From: Ettlia oleoabundans
Lineage: Eukaryota; Chlorophyta; Chlorophyceae; Chlamydomonadales
Assembly (NCBI GenBank): GCA_019693395.1
Contig: JAAMXP010002742.1
Location: 6,588 to 33,916, forward strand
Reading direction: 5' to 3'
Length of the DNA stretch: 27,329 bases
Position numbers and translations under genes: made by a program. Positions within the stretch are counted from its first letter, which is position 1. Each line of letters starts with the position of its first letter. A model generated the notes under the pieces. It did not search any database, was not told where the DNA came from, and saw only the letters and a program-made list of their open reading frames with translations. Of the stretch, positions 9,341 to 20,205 are shown one piece after another.

Positions 9341-12184
9341 TCAATGCGTCTTGGGCTTGGGGGCAGCAAGCAGGCTGCTGCCACTGGTGCTGCCAGCGGC
9401 ACCTGCCTGTGGGGCAAACTGCTCCTCACAGGAGGCCCACTTGAGGTAGGCCAGCGCCCCAGCTGCATACAGCCCCGCTGCCACCTCAAACACCAGCGAC
9501 CAGTCGTGAGTGTAGTGCAGCACCTGGCCGGTGGCGTAGATGGAGACTGCAGCAAGGGAGGGGGGACAGACAGGTAAGGGACAGCTAAGGTAGGAAGCAT
9601 GAAGGCAGCACAGCAACAGCAGTCCTGTGAAGCTCGGCACAGCATGTGCAGCAACATGCCCTGCCAGTCATATGTGGCCAAACAAGATGCCACCACGGCA
9701 GCATATACCAGCTCACCAGATGCCGCCACGCTTGCCAGGCCGTTGGAGAGGCCGTACAGTATGCCGGTGTACTCGCGTGAGATGTCCTGATGATTTGAGC
9801 CGTAACCCGCGGCAGAGAAGCCGCACAGGGAGCACCAGGCTGTAACCAGAGCCACCGCGTCCGTAATGGTTGAGCCGCTGTCAGCACCCTGGTCAGCTGC
9901 CAGCTTGACAAGGCAGACCGCGGGGCCCAGCGAGGCAATGCCCTGCATGAGCTTGCGGGTGGACGTCTTATCCAGCACCTGCATGGCAGGGGCGCAGCCA
10001 AGAGCATGGGAGATATTGCTTAATACAGCGAAAGGGAAGCGAGCAAGCTGGCAGTATGAAGGTGTCGCATATGCTGCTGTACCGAACAAAACACTGGCAG
10101 GTGTACTATGCTGGTGTTGGCCAACTGTTGTGCCCAGCAAACGGCTCTGTTGGGTTTGCAACTTGGCGCCGGCAAAGCCCATGTGCCTTCTCCACCCACC
10201 CACCTTGTTGTTCACGAGGCCATCGGCGATCCAACCGCCCGCATTGGTGGCCAGCATGGTCACCACGAAGGGCAGCACTGAAAATGCGGCAGAGCTCGCC
10301 ACGTCCACACCGTACACCTGGTTGTAGAAGGTGGGCAGCCAGCTGCAACAACAGGGAGGCAATAAGCGATGAGTCAGTTGGGCAGCACGGTTGGTGCCGC
10401 TCAGGCAGTGTGCAGCAGGAAGACTACACTGCCACACAGCACCTCTGGGAGCAGTTAATTAAGTTACAATACTAACCACCACCAAGACCAAATCCAGGTA
10501 CCGGCCAGATTACAAGCCAGGCTGCCTAGTTCACCCACCTGAAGGCCAGCACATTGCCGATCGACACGGTGCATTGCGCCGCCACGATAGCCCAGAAAGC
10601 GGGGTTGGCCGCAAAGGCACCCCACGGCACATCCTGCAGCCGCAGCTCTTTGGCTGGTGCAGCCGCTAGTGCGGTTGCGTCGCTGTTCGCGGCAGCAGCT
10701 GGCTCTGACTGAAGGCCCGCCTGTGCACCGTCCTGGACCAGCGGCAGCCAGCCCAGCAACCAGACAAAGCCCAGGGAGCCAAAGAGCCAGAACACGCTCT
10801 CCCACCCAAACTGTGAAATGAGCAGCGGGCAGAGCAGGTAGGACCCAATCGTGCCCAGCTGGTGCCCTACAAGCAAACGCCAGGCAGCAGGTGGAAACAG
10901 TGTGAGAAACTGCCAGGCTAAGTAGCCAGATGGAGGAAAAAGCAGCTTGCATGGGTACCAAGGCAAGCACAGCAGGGTTTGTACCCGGAGGATCTGGCAT
11001 GCCTTGCTGCACCAGTACCAGCAAGCAGGCACGATACGCAGAGCGAGAAGGAGTCTGCAGCCACAGATAGTGCGGTGGGATGCAGCTGCACAAGGTGGCA
11101 AGAAGGCCCACCTGAGTAGATGAAGGCTAGGGCGCGTGACCGCTTGTGCTCTGGCACCCACTTGCGTACGAGATTCTGGACAGAGGGGTAGGTCACGCCC
11201 TCGCCCACACCCATTGCAGCCCTGCAGGACAAAAACTTAGGGGGACAGTGAAGGCATAAAAGGGGAGGCTGACCTTGCGCCGAAAAGAACGCGACATGAG
11301 TGAGGGAAACCAGCGAACTGCCAATGCAGGCAGACCAGATGCTCTGCTAAACGCCTTTGCCATGCCTCCAGAGGACATTGTGACTGGCCCTGCTGCATTC
11401 ATCCATTTGTAATAACACTGGCACCCATTACTGCCCCTTTCCTGGCTGATGGTTTGAACACACCAAAGCCACCACCGCACCTGGCCAGCATCAGCTCGCT
11501 CAGGTTGCCCGCAGCGGCCGTGGGTGTGGCGATGGTGAAGAGTGACCAGAGCACGACGCCTGACGCCAGCACGCCCTTGGCGCTGTATCTTGTGGCCAGG
11601 AAGCCTCCGCACAGGTTGGTGACCATGTAGCCGACAAAGAAAGCGGAGGAGACGGAGCCCTTGACCGAGTCATCCCATGAAAACTGCTCGGACATGGGCA
11701 GGATGGCCACCGACATGGCGGCACGGTCGATGCTGCATATGAACGAAACCGCGGTGGCCAGCAGCACCAGGGTGAGCGCGTCCCGGGTCAATGGTGCCTC
11801 TTGTTGCCCATCCTTTTGCTTGCTAGGAGCTGCAACTTGGTTGATGCCACGCCGAGGCTCGCGCCGCCGCTCCACAGGGGCAGGCAACACGGTCGCAGTG
11901 GAGCCAAACCGCTCCTCCAGCTGCTCTCGTGGGATGGCAATCGTGCTGAGCGCCAGCGAACGCAGCACTGGGCTGCGCACAGTTGAGATTCTCGGCACCG
12001 TGCGGCGTTCCGAAAAGGCGCGGGTGCGACCGCTGGCACTTGGGCCGTGGTCGGCGGCCGCGTCAGCGGTCACGCGGTGGAGGCGGCGCTCCAACCGCCT
12101 TGCTCCTGGCGCGTTAGCGCCGGGTAGGCGAGCGAGACCCTGCGACAGGTTGAGACGAGGGTATCGATGACGCGACGGGGCCAT
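9341..12184 (-). CDS. PHT4: PHT4/ANTR-like anion transporter (major facilitator superfamily, SLC17-type), probably plastid envelope or thylakoid
   Basis: Exons 11481-12184, 11112-11221, 10539-10866, 10204-10342, 9717-9978 and 9341-9546 join in perfect phase to 582 residues. Family signatures: ICSIDRAAMSVAILPMS (about residue 149-165, TM1 with the conserved Asp-Arg), AFFVGYMVTNLCGGFLA (TM2), MGVGEGVTYPSVQNLVRKWV, ERSRALAFIYSG-like HKRSRALAFIYSG, FGWESVFWLFGSLG, SWLPTFYNQVY, TNAGGWIADGL, TRKLMQGIASLGPA and GSNHQDISREYTGILYGLSN. Plant relatives (PHT4, ANTR) move phosphate, ascorbate or other anions; the substrate here cannot be read from sequence. About 135 Arg/Ala/Ser-rich residues precede TM1, fitting a transit peptide. 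The central loop after TM6 has an Ala-rich insert. The start is the first ATG in frame with GCC after it; a longer open frame upstream has no ATG. Confidence 0.93.
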
Positions 12185-12800
12185 GCAACTGACCGACGCG
12201 GAGGGGTTGCTCCAAGGCCCACAGATTGCGCGTTCCCCGATGGCGCGCTGGGCACCTCGAGGCAATTCGGCCAACTCCCCGTAGGCTTCCACTTACTTGT
12301 GTCGCCAACATGAGGCCTGATGAGGGCTGCAGCTCCCTGGGCGGAGACACAATCCGCCGGCGCAATCCCCTGAGTAGTTGCTCGCTGCTCCCTCGGGTGA
12401 TGGCTGCCTGATGGAATGCGCACAACCCGATGAAAAAAACAGGCGGGCGAACGCGGTTCAGGCCCCAGCGGTGGGCGGTTGCTGGCGCAGGCCCACTTCC
12501 GAAGGAGCGCTAACGGGATGGAGGACGGAGTGAAAGCTTAGTTGGACGAAACGACTGAAAGCCAGGCAGGGCGCTCGCCAAAATATGGCGAAGCATGGCT
12601 GTCAGACATATGCTTTGCTCGAGCGTAGCACGGGACAGCTGTCCCGCAAAACGTGTGGGTACTTACGCGGTAATGCCAATGCCGCCGAGCTTCCGCGGTG
12701 CGTGAACCTATTCCTCGTAATTCCCGTGCAGCCGCTATTCTCGGCCCGCCAAAAGAATGCGGGGTGGACATGCGGGCACCCCGCACCCTTCGACATTGCA
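12185..12800. other. Divergent intergenic region between the transporter gene and the plus-strand disordered-protein gene
   Basis: About 615 bases lie between the two opposed start codons. A plus-strand frame beginning at an ATG at 12585 stays open into the first exon of the downstream gene and could add 72 residues, but its composition is not distinctive and I treat it as 5' UTR. No regulatory motif is recognised. Confidence 0.5.
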
Positions 12801-15800
12801 ATGTCGCTGGAGGGCATGATACTGGAGGTAAGGGCGTCCGGATGGCACACCAACCGCACATGCCATCGGCGTATAATCACTTCCTTCTCTGTCAACATAA
12901 AGTACGCCTTTCCACTCCGGGACTTTGCCGCAGGTATATGTTCACGGTTTCTGGGAGAGGGCAGGCAAGGTAAGTGGCCAAGGGAGTTATACCCTGCAGT
13001 GACGCGGCAGTAACGCCGCCTGCCGCACATTTTCCGCCGCATTGAGGACTCCTGTGAGCCAACTCATGCCATCTGCACTACAGGAGGGGGACAGCCACAA
13101 TGCTGATGTGGCTGGCAATCTGCGCCGCCAACTCCTGCTGAAGCTTGAGGGCCAGCGCACAGTGTGCCTTCCATTGCACGCTTCCAGCGTCTGCCTCGCA
13201 CCACTGGCGGCTGGCGAACAGCCCAGAACCCCAGGCTTAGGTGGCGGGACCCGGGTGCAGTTCGAGGCTCTTCAACTGGCGAATGCCATTGGCAGCTGGC
13301 AACTGGCATGCGCACCTGTGGGCAGCGTGGAAGCAGCGCTATCAGCTGCTGGAGATGCACCGTCCACGGTACTGCACATCATATATACCGGGGCAGATGA
13401 GCCTTGCGACAGCAGCGGTGGCAACCTTGCCGTTCCCCAAGCCCCCCGATTGCTGGGAGTTGGGGCGCTGCAGCTTCGCAGGGCTGGTTCGTCTCCAACA
13501 GAGTTGTCCGAAGCAGGCTGTACGCCGGTACAATGCGAGGCGCTGCAAAGCTGCCGCCTGGTGTGCCCCACTAGCGGGCGGGAGGTTGGAAGCCTGACGG
13601 CTGCAGCTCGGCTTTTGCCAGACAGGCGTTACTCTGCTCCCTATCAGCAGGTGAAGCTGCAGGTCTCTGCAGCTCAAACTCAGCAGAGTGCACCACCAAC
13701 TGAGGGCAAGCAGGATGCATCCCAGCACGCGGAAGGTGTTGCGAGAAGTTGCCACAGCAGCAGGTCGAAGCGCAACAGGTGGCAGAGCCGCCACCGCAGC
13801 GCAGCTGCACAGACCACCTGTGATGCTGACAGCTCCCCAACTCAGAACAGCGGTGGTGGGGCGAGTGCACTGCAGCAGCAGCCCCCCGCCGCAAGTGTGC
13901 CAGCGGTGCTCATGCCCACAACAACAGCGGCCATCTGGGGCATGCCTCCCTACTGCTGGCAAATGCCTGTGGCTCTGCCGATGCCTGCAACCGCTGCAGT
14001 GTCATTTTTGGCAGCACGTTGGCCCATGCAGCCTTCCTATCCAGCTTTTGCAAGCACCACCGCCAGTCACTCCTCAACAGCCAGTGGCTCCAACTCCGCC
14101 ACAACAGCAACAGCAGCAGCCTCCGCCATTACTAGCCGCTACCAGTTGCCAGTATCAACAGCCTCCAGCAACTAGCAGCACGCAGGAAGTTAGTCCTCAG
14201 GTAGCAGTTTTTGACCCCCGCATTAAAGCCATCTACGCCAAGGCGCAGCAACACGGGCGGCAGCAGCAATGTGGGCCGCAGGAGAATTTTGTTGGTACAG
14301 CCTCGGAAGCTGCGCATGGAAGGGGCCGCTCTGGGATTTGCACAGCACCAGATCAGGCTGTTGAGGGCAGGGGCAAGCAGGACTTCTGCCTGAGGTCTCC
14401 ACTCAAGCAACAGGCCGGTGTGTTTGAACAGCGGCGCCCTCAGCATCACTTGCGGGAGCTGCCAGCTAGGCACAGGTGGGTGCAGCCTTGTCTGTGGCAA
14501 AGTGGTGATGAGCGCTGGGTTTGCCCGCTGCCGAGTGTTGCACCTCGTGTTGCAAGCCTGCTGTGCCGCAGGCTGGTGAGAGATGCAGTGGATAGCAGTA
14601 TGGCACACCTGACAAGGCATTTGTCCCATGTTGAGACATGAAAACTAGTGTGGATCGCTGCTGTTCACTTGGTGACTGGTGGTTCCTACAGGTCACCTGT
14701 CAAGCGCCATGCAGCCATGGCGCAGTCAGCACTGGAGTTATCCCGGATCCAACCAGGGCTCCTATCCTGCAACGGTGGCAGAAATGCTGTGCTAAGCAGC
14801 GCCTTCTGCTGCCCCGGCTGCTTGGAGCCCTTCATGCGGGTGTGTGGTTGGTTATCCGCTCCCCTCCCACGCCTGTTTTTGACAAGCCAGGCATAACCAT
14901 GGCGCACCTATTTGTTGCAGCAAGTGCCGCGTGTCAGTTTGAGCGTGGCTGTTTGCGTGGAGGCTGACCTCACCATTGTTGCGTGGTTGCGCTTCCCTCT
15001 GTGCAGCTTCCCCCCGCCAGCCCATCCAAGAGGAGGCCCCCGTCAGCCAGCGCCGCCACGTGTCATCGGGCCACTGGGCAACTGGCCCCTACAGCCTGCC
15101 CTCGCTGCTGCCCCTGCCAGCCAGCGCCACCTGCCCAGGAATCCGAGGATCCTATCAACACATCCCAGCAGCATTCAGCAGATGTAGCATCAGCTTTTGG
15201 GGGCATGTCGGGTGCTTCAAGAAGCGGCGACATTAATGGAGGCAGGGTTGGGCTGGAGCAGCTGCTGTTGAAGCTGCAATTGAATCCCAGCTGGCGGAAG
15301 CTGCTCATGGGCTCACTCCAGTGCGCGGTACCACCAACTTTGAACCGCAGTGCTGCCATCAGCATGGCTGCAGAGAACAGTGCTTCACAGGGGGATGGCG
15401 GCATGAGCAGGGCCTGTCCAACTCGAGGGAGGAGGCCTGCCAGCCCTCGGTTGGGCTCTGGGGCAGCTGTACAGCCAGTGACTTGCAGGGCCAAGGGTAG
15501 TGGCTGCATCAAGGCAATACCGCCCAAGGCAGTACCACCCACATTCCTCCAAAAGAGCCAGCCAGCCGCCCAGGGTGTTCCTCAAGCACGCGCCGTGGTG
15601 GCACATGCCGGTACTGCTGGAGGTGGCAAGGGTGGCAGCAGAGAAGAAGCTGCGCTGACGTGGCAACCGCCGCCTCCACCAGCCGACGTGGACATCATGC
15701 GGCAGGTGATGCGCCTGAACAGGCAGCTGCTCCAGCGCCATCAGGGTGCTGTCAACAGCTCTCTACGTGAGGGAGAGGCCCCGGATCCTGGATCACAGCT

Positions 15801-16308
15801 ACAGCTGCCTGAGGCTCAGCAGCCGCCCCAGCAGCAGGTTGATATCTCTCAACAGCAGGACGCTAGTGGCAGCAGGACGGTGGTCCGCACCCCGGGTGCA
15901 CCCTTGCAGCTCCAGCAGCAGCATCAGGTGAAGTGGCAGCATGACGCAGCAGAAGAAGTGGCAGAAGGCAGCGGAGCGCAAGTCGCTGCTTCATCTTCGT
16001 CTCCTGCTGCGCACGCTAGGCCTGCCACCTTAGATGCCGAGGAGATCTTTTCACGCCTCCGTCAGGTGAACAACAGTCCTTTAACTGCATCCAGCACGTC
16101 AGGAAAGAGCACCAGCAGGCACAGCACCAGTCCAGGGAGTAGAAGCCAGTGCAGCCCGAGCTGCAGTAGCATGAAGGAGGGAGTTTCACACAGACTCATT
16201 GAGAGTAACAGCTGGAGACCCAGCAATGCCAGCAGCATCACCACTAGCAGCAGTGCTGGGGACGATGACCAGTACTTTGATGACTTTGAGTCAGCAAGCG
16301 AAGCGTGA
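12801..16308 (+). CDS. Large low-complexity protein with possible C2-like N-terminus and acidic YFDDFE tail
   Basis: Exons 12801-12827, 12934-12969, 13084-14475, 14692-14839 and 15007-16308. Borders are GT/AG and phases match, with one frame change inside exon 3 (frame of 13084 to the next frame, somewhere in about 13985-14050). With that corrected the product is about 967 residues. The N-terminus (MSLEGMILEVYVHGFW, then LLLKLEGQRTVCLP) and a later RLLGVGALQLRRA and REVGSLTAAARLL pattern resemble alternating beta strands of a C2-type domain, as in centriolar proteins of the CEP120/C2CD3 sort. That is a guess from pattern only. The rest is rich in Gln, Ser, Pro and Ala, with a VFDPRIKAIYAKAQQHG segment and a helical DVDIMRQVMRLNRQLLQRH segment. 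It ends DDDQYFDDFESASEA. No family was recognised with certainty. It converges on the next gene. Confidence 0.75.
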
Positions 16309-17229
16309 CACACTGCACTGCTATATATGAGCGGCTTTAGTACTTGCACAAGCCAAATTGCTACTAGTTTGCATCACAGGAAGGCGTATACGGTGTGGTT
16401 CTTATTGACGGGTAGCAAGGTAAAACCAGGCGACGATGCACAAACTGCGGCATTATATGGCTTCAAGATACCTCACATGGCTTGAAGGAAAAACGAAAAG
16501 GAGCCAGGAGGGGCGGCAGGGTATGGCAAACTCACAAACTGTAAACCAATCAGTCAACACTCGCAAGCATATGGGGTAGAAGTTAGGCAGTGCATTCTCG
16601 GCGCCGTTGGGAGGTACATTAGCACAGGCAGAGCAGGAGTAAATGGGCGGCATCAAACATTGAACTACAGGAAGGTGAAAAAAACCCGCAGCCTGCCTGC
16701 AGATGAAGACCAAAAGGCAGACAGGTGTTGCGGTTGTGGGCTGCTGTAAAGTCAGGAAATTAAAGAATAAAGGTCCGAGGGTTGTCTTGGGGGGAGACGA
16801 AGGCGCCACCGCAGCTGGCAGGCACGGAAGGTCAGCAGCCAACAGTGCAATCGATGTGAAAAGGCCACACGATGTGCAAGGCCGCACGATGTGGTGCTGT
16901 GCTGTAGGTGAAGCAGGTGGCTGGCAGAGGTGTTGTAGGCGAATAGGTATGTCGCTGGCAGAGAACCAGCATCCAGCATGGGAGCATAGCAGCTAGGAAT
17001 GAGCACCACCTGGCGGCCAAACAAGTGCAAGTAGGATAGGGCGTACACCGTGGCAAAGCTGCAGGCTGCCCCGCTGCAGTTAGATTGCAGCTAGTTCTAA
17101 TCCAGAAGGGAGCAAGATACACCAGGTTGAGCGCAACAGCCCAGAAGAAGCTGCAAGCATAAACCACCCAAGACCCAGTTTATGATCTCAAGGGAGAAGA
17201 AAGGGAGGCTCAAGAGAGAGCAGACTCTC
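16309..17229. other. Convergent 3' spacer between two low-complexity genes
   Basis: Nothing coding is supported in these 920 bases. A plus-strand TGTAA at 16540-16544, 232 bases after the TGA stop, is a fair poly(A) signal for the plus-strand gene. I found no minus-strand TGTAA for the gene ending at 17230. Confidence 0.55.
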
Positions 17230-19182
17230 CTAGTCCTCCATGCGATCCCCACCACAGAAGAAAGCGGCGGAGGCAAAGAGGGGCACTGGCGCCCGTGCCG
17301 GAGATCGATGGCGCAGGGGCCGCTTGCCGGGCGAGGGTACTGCCGCCAAACTACCCAACAGCTGCTGCTCCAGTGAGGGGGGCCCTGGGGCTGGTCCCTG
17401 GGTTGCAGGAGCGACTGACAGGGGCTCACAAGAAAAGCCAGCAGGCACGGCATGGCACTCAATCCCAGGTGCTGGAAGGTTCTGTGTTGGCTCTGCTGCT
17501 GCACAAGCTGCGGGCGAGTCTTCCGCCACCACCATCATCGCCGTGTCGGCTCCTGGAAAAGAACAATCACGAGCAAACCGCACAGCAGATCAGCACATCA
17601 CAACCCTGTGTGGCAGTGGACAGTAACTCGCACGATTCGCTATGACAGGCAGGCAGGCGGGCAGGCAGATTACTATGCATTGCAGGCAAATTATTTCAAG
17701 CATAGACGAATTGATATGCAGCGCACATGCCCGCAGAAGGCAGGCTGGACAGTATCGGGGGTGCCGGCAAGGAATGAAGTGAATGTGGTCAAAGATGGGC
17801 ATGACAGGTGCGACTCGCACCTGCCAAGGAGGATTGATGTTGCCCACTAAGCGGCACCTCAGTGTGCTGAGTGTGGGGAATCTGCTCTTCCTGCAAATGC
17901 GGCAAGAAACAACAGTCAAGCACTCCTCATTCATAGTGCATAACATTGGCCCGGCAAGCTCAATGCTCGTGGGGGCTAGCAATGCTAGGTGGTTGGTGTA
18001 ATCCCCCAAAACTCGGGCACAGCTGGGCAGCTTTGGTGTCAAGGCATCGCCCCACTCATAAACAGTGCAAGGTCCACCCACCTGTTCTTGCTCCATCGCA
18101 TGCTGTGCAGGTGCCTGTGGTTGCCACTGCTCAGATGTGCCCTTCTGCAGCAGCTGCTGCTCCTGTTGGCTGTGCTGTTGGGCTTGGGATGGGCTGTAGG
18201 GCACCACCGCCCAGCCTGGATGGCCCAACTGCGACAGCTGGGCGCACGGTTGCTGCGGAGCCAAGGCCAGCATGGCAGCAGGGCCGGAGGCCAGCAGGGC
18301 AGAGGGCAGCACCCAACGGTATTCGGCAGAGCTCCCCAGCCGGCGACGGCGGCAAGCAGCCGACCGAGCTTCTTCTGGGTCCCCGGCTACAGCGCCATCT
18401 GCTTCATGTATTACAGTTCCCAGCAACTGCTGCTCTTCCTCACGCTGCTTCGGCGGCGGCGGCGGCACCACAGGAGGCCGCTGCTGCGTTGGGCAGTGTG
18501 GCAGCTGACACTGCTCTTCATCACCAGCTATATCCAATCCTACAGCAAGAGTAGGGTCTAGCAGAGCCTTTAACTGGCGCTGATGCTCCTGCTGGCACTG
18601 TTGCTGCAGTGGCGAGCCGCCCCCTGGGGGCCCATGCGCTGCACGGTGGCCGCTGGGCAAGGGCTGTGCTAGCACTGCTGCGGCAATGGCTGGCCAGGGG
18701 CAATGATCCGCCTCCTCATGAACTTCTGGTATGGTGGGGAGCTTCTGCTGCGGTGTCTGCGCCGGCTGCCCTCGCTGGGGATAAGCTGCAGGTGCGCTGC
18801 TCGGCTTGGGCTGGGTGGTGGAGGGGGAGGGGGAGGGGGGCGGAGGCGTGGCAGCCGCCGCCGCCGCTGCCGCTACTACTGCGGCTGCAGCAGGCGTTAC
18901 CGGGCTGCTGGGTGGCACCAATGACTCCATCTGCGTTTTCATGCAAGACATGCAGCGGTTACAGTTTGGGTTAGAGTTCTGGTTGGCGTAAGGCGCTGCA
19001 GCGGCGCTGCTTGCGCAGGCGGCGGCGAAGACGCAGGTTCCAGGCCTACCAATGCGGCAAGGTGCTCTCTCCGTAAGCCTCTTTATGTTTGCATGCCCTA
19101 CCTTCAACTTTTTTAGGGGTAGCGCGTCGTTCAGGCAATCATAGGAGGTGCTCAAGGCTGATGCCGGCTGGGGAGCTCGCAT
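17230..19182 (-). CDS. Unrecognised 497-residue low-complexity protein, three exons
   Basis: Exons 18082-19182, 17821-17890 and 17230-17552. Phases fit exactly (0 then 1), and the 70-base middle exon is needed to join the outer two, which supports the model. The start is the first ATG of the open frame; the frame is open further up but only through non-ATG codons. The N-terminal 120 residues hold CLNDALPLKKLK and a Cys cluster, CNRCMSC, at about 74-80. A run of Ala and Pro follows, then long Gln/Pro/Ser-rich tracts and a short acidic LPTIPEVHEEADHCPW segment. The C-terminus is Pro/Ala-rich and ends GGDRMED. The composition suggests a mainly disordered protein. The Cys cluster could bind a metal, but only three Cys are close together. 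An extra intron inside exon 1 (donor-like AAG|GTAGGG near residue 28) cannot be ruled out. No function is assigned. Confidence 0.7.
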
Positions 19183-20205
19183 CCCCGCCGCCGCTTTGCG
19201 CAGCTGCAGGCGGCGGCTGAGATCGTCACAAATAATGTTCCGAACCTCGCAAAGGGCGTGTCGAGCGTGTTTTATGACCGCCACAAGCGAAAGAGCGGAA
19301 AGGTCGGCGCAGGGGTTTCGGCCTGACAGGCCGGCTCACGGTGGTTAACAGTTCATTGCTCGATTGTAATGGCGCCGCGAGATTGATACTTAAGGGGTTT
19401 CGGATGGGCGATGCAGGGAGTTTTGAGCATGGGGCGCCTGCCCCTCAAGTTGCCAGCTAGGCTGCAGATGTCAGGGAGTTTTGAAGACTGATGGATTCCG
19501 GCAATCTCAGCAGCAAGAATGAGCATCATGCCGTTGCCAACGGCGGCGGAAGTGGAGGTGCGCGGGATGTGTGATGGCAGCAGATGTGCACCCCTTCCTG
19601 GCTTTGAAGCGAGTGTGGCATTTGTTTGCAGGAAGCGATCGATTTGTACGATGGTCACTTCACCAGGTGCTGCCAGCGGCCCCAAGCACATGTTGGAGCC
19701 TCTGGGCGGGCACCCTTGGCTGTATTTGCAAGAGCATGGGCAGCGAGCTTTGGAAGCGGTCTTTTGGGACGTTGAGAGCCGCGGCGGATTGCTGCTGCTG
19801 CCGCCCTAGCTGGCGGGACGCGGTAGCGAGCCCTTTGATGCGACACCTGGGCAGCAGGCTGGGCGTGCTGAGTCAATCCAAGTGCAGATTTTGCTCTGTA
19901 CTCTATTACAACAAGCTTGTGCAGGATCCAGGAGGAGGACCATTATGAGCCTCGGCCTGACCAAGCGGTATGCGAGCCTGCAGCGAAGCGCATGTGACGA
20001 TGCTGCCGGTACCATGCCGCCCTGGCGTGGGCCTGGCGCTGCGGCATGCATGCATGCAAAATTGTCAGTCAATTCCAGCCTTTCTCGTCGCGCGGAAACA
20101 ATGCACGATTCTCAGTCGGCCAGGCTTGCACGACAGATATTGTCGCATCCAGGCAAACGTCAATGTTTCATTTCCGCCCGCCATGCAATGCTGGCTGTCA
20201 TGCAG
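19183..20205. other. Divergent region upstream of the SRA gene, possibly holding its first exons
   Basis: The start of the minus-strand gene (19182) and the first recognised SRA exon (about 20206) are 1 kb apart. Plus-strand frames at 19571-19948 and from 19882 onward are open and may include the N-terminus of the SRA protein, but I recognise no domain in them and cannot choose a start. A 13-base unit, CAGGGAGTTTTGA, occurs twice near 19420-19490. Confidence 0.4.

Noticed and set aside
9157..10437. Single minus-strand frame of about 426 codons
   Set aside because: Only parts of it are real transporter exons; the stretches between are introns with clear GT-AG ends, so the continuous frame is not the protein.
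12585..12800. Upstream extension of the large plus-strand protein from an ATG at 12585
   Set aside because: The frame is open and in phase, but the composition is not distinctive and the region also has to hold promoters for two genes. It is kept as an alternative start only.
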